Shown in pieces: positions 63,029 to 64,000 of a DNA stretch of 64,000 nucleotides (its first letter is position 1; each line of letters opens with the position of its first letter). The stretch spans positions 1 to 64,000 of the forward strand of contig CAUSCF010000008.1 in the NCBI GenBank assembly GCA_963530295.1. Reading direction: 5' to 3'. The notes under the pieces were generated by a model, which worked only from the letters and a program-made list of their open reading frames with translations, was not told the origin of the DNA and made no database searches. Position numbers and translations under genes: made by a program. The stretch is from JABCPE02 sp963530295 (GTDB taxonomy: Bacteria; Bacteroidota; Bacteroidia; Flavobacteriales; Weeksellaceae).

Positions 63029-63430
63029 TTACTCTTTCTTTAAATACACTTTATAATTCATTTGTTTTGTTGGATATTCTCCTTCTATTTTCTTCTGAAC
63101 ATAGCCTTCTTTTTTGAAATATAACGATATAAAAGCGGTTTTCTCTATAATTGTTGAATAATATCCTTTACTATCGGAATAGAGTTTTATGGTATCTTTT
63201 CCTAAATATTCATCGTAATTTGTATTGCCGCTATCATCTTCGTATCGCTCACTTATTATCATTATGAGAGTATTTGGGATAGGCTGTTTGGTTTTTTCAT
63301 CATAAATATAACCGCTCAATTTCACATCTTCTGTATCCGTAACAGATTTGTAAAATGAAAATAAATACATTCCAAAAAAAACTATAAATAAAAGCAATAC
63401 TGCAAATAATATTTTATAATTTGTTTTCAT
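63029..63430 (-). CDS. Membrane-anchored protein with carboxypeptidase-regulatory-like domain
   Basis: This 133-residue protein has one N-terminal membrane helix (about residues 7-27). A beta-sandwich follows with KLSGYIYDEKTKQPIPNTLI and DSKGYYSTII, the pattern of the CarboxypepD_reg/CNA-B-like fold common in Bacteroidota. The short length leaves only this domain, facing the periplasm. The function is unknown. Confidence 0.6.
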   Translation of the reverse strand: MKTNYKILFAVLLLFIVFFGMYLFSFYKSVTDTEDVKLSGYIYDEKTKQPIPNTLIMIISERYEDDSGNTNYDEYLGKDTIKLYSDSKGYYSTIIEKTAFISLYFKKEGYVQKKIEGEYPTKQMNYKVYLKKE

Positions 63431-63467
63431 TGTTTTTTACTCTGCTATTCCATGTTTCTACTTGTTT

Positions 63468-63614
63468 TTATTCTTTAAAAAGATTATAATTCCAATAAAC
63501 AAAACCTTTATATGTAAGATAAAGAACCATTACAAATATAATTATTAAAAGAAATATTCTTTTTCTGTTTATTGATATTTTTAATTGTTGTTTTGATAAA
63601 CATATCATTGGCAT
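63468..63614 (-). CDS. Small single-pass membrane protein (48 residues)
   Basis: ATG 63614 opens a 48-residue frame with a basic start (LSKQQLKISINRKR), one hydrophobic helix (IFLLIIIFVMVLYLTY) and an aromatic tail ending NYNLFKE. It starts three bases after the stop of the upstream gene, which suggests an operon. It resembles no family I know. Confidence 0.5.
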   Translation of the reverse strand: MPMICLSKQQLKISINRKRIFLLIIIFVMVLYLTYKGFVYWNYNLFKE

Positions 63615-63617
63615 TGT

Positions 63618-63998
63618 TTAATATAAATCCGCATATAAAATAGTTGTGCAGAAAAGTATAGTAGAATAGTATATTTTTAATTCATCTTTAGTATTGAAAT
63701 TGATTTCTAAATGGGTATTGTATTTTAATAAATTTATGGGTTTTACATCTGCTATGAACACATTATTCCAATACAATCTATAATAAATCAGAAAATAAAA
63801 AAATTCTATTTTGTCTTTTTTTCCAAGTATAAATCTATCGTAGAAATAAAAACCTATTTTAGAAAAGGGTGTTTCTAAATTTTGATAAGTAATCTTTGTG
63901 CCAAGCCAAAGAAAAGATTTTACTTTAAGCAAAAGTTTATCATTTGCATCATATATTTCGCCATAAACTCTCCCGCCCCATTTGGTTTTTCTAGTCAT
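63618..63998 (-). CDS. Hypothetical soluble protein at the window edge
   Basis: This 126-residue protein has a strand-rich N-terminus (RVYGEIYDANDKLLLKVKSF) and a Y/F-rich middle, and ends ILYADLY. ATG 63998 lies at the very edge, so an earlier start outside the window is possible. No family is recognised. Confidence 0.45.
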   Translation of the reverse strand: MTRKTKWGGRVYGEIYDANDKLLLKVKSFLWLGTKITYQNLETPFSKIGFYFYDRFILGKKDKIEFFYFLIYYRLYWNNVFIADVKPINLLKYNTHLEINFNTKDELKIYYSTILFCTTILYADLY

Positions 63999-64000
63999 AT

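Noticed and set aside
1..64000. Insertion sequence transposases
   Set aside because: I found no transposase gene or typical IS ends anywhere in the window.

Overview
The window looks like a low-GC Bacteroidota chromosome, most likely class Flavobacteriia and plausibly the Weeksellaceae (Chryseobacterium, Elizabethkingia or Riemerella type). The evidence is the Bacteroidetes-type promoter boxes (TTG, about 20 bases, TAnnTTTG), the absence of Shine-Dalgarno sites, signal peptides ending in A-Q, a type IX secretion C-terminal domain and a Bacteroidetes-type tra operon. The genus is an inference. I see no rRNA, tRNA or CRISPR array. Nearly the whole window is accessory DNA.

Region 1 (1-26270, + strand) is the transfer half of an integrative conjugative element. 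It holds a relaxosome gene pair (RHH protein and relaxase), a ParA-like ATPase, a tra operon (TraE, F, G, J, K, M and N types, with four small secreted proteins between TraG and TraJ), a VirD4-type coupling protein, an M23 peptidase, two hypothetical proteins, a lipoprotein and a 1901-residue primase/methylase/helicase fusion. Two units, starting at 361 and 16664, carry the same 59-base upstream block of 10-base iterons placed identically against the promoter boxes. The TraG ATPase carries an inserted J domain. The element's integrase and ends are not in the window.

Region 2 (26271-44523, - strand) is a polymorphic toxin locus. A promoter at 44493-44523 leads into two outer-membrane barrels, a type IX-secreted protein and a giant SpvB/TcdB/RHS protein of about 3070 residues with a variable C-terminal toxin and its immunity gene. 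Three orphan toxin/immunity cassettes follow, each starting with a fragment of the RHS core and separated by scar repeats and toxin fossils. Two orphan toxins are HExxH metallopeptidases whose immunity proteins carry signal peptides.

Region 3 (about 44586-51547) is a small integrative element laid out like a phage satellite: leftward replication and antirepressor genes (DnaB, Rep-like, two DUF3853-like, AntA/AntB) and rightward repressor, secreted protein and tyrosine integrase. Fossils of an XRE regulator and an ABC exporter follow.

Region 4 (52228-62886) is a defence island: a type I restriction-modification operon (hsdR, hsdS, a PrrC/RloC-like candidate anticodon nuclease, hsdM), a divergent DUF2971 gene and an HsdR-N-domain gene flanked by 15-base repeats resembling a tmRNA 3' end. 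The hsdS gene carries G9 and G8 tracts that suggest phase variation. The last kilobase holds small leftward membrane or hypothetical genes.
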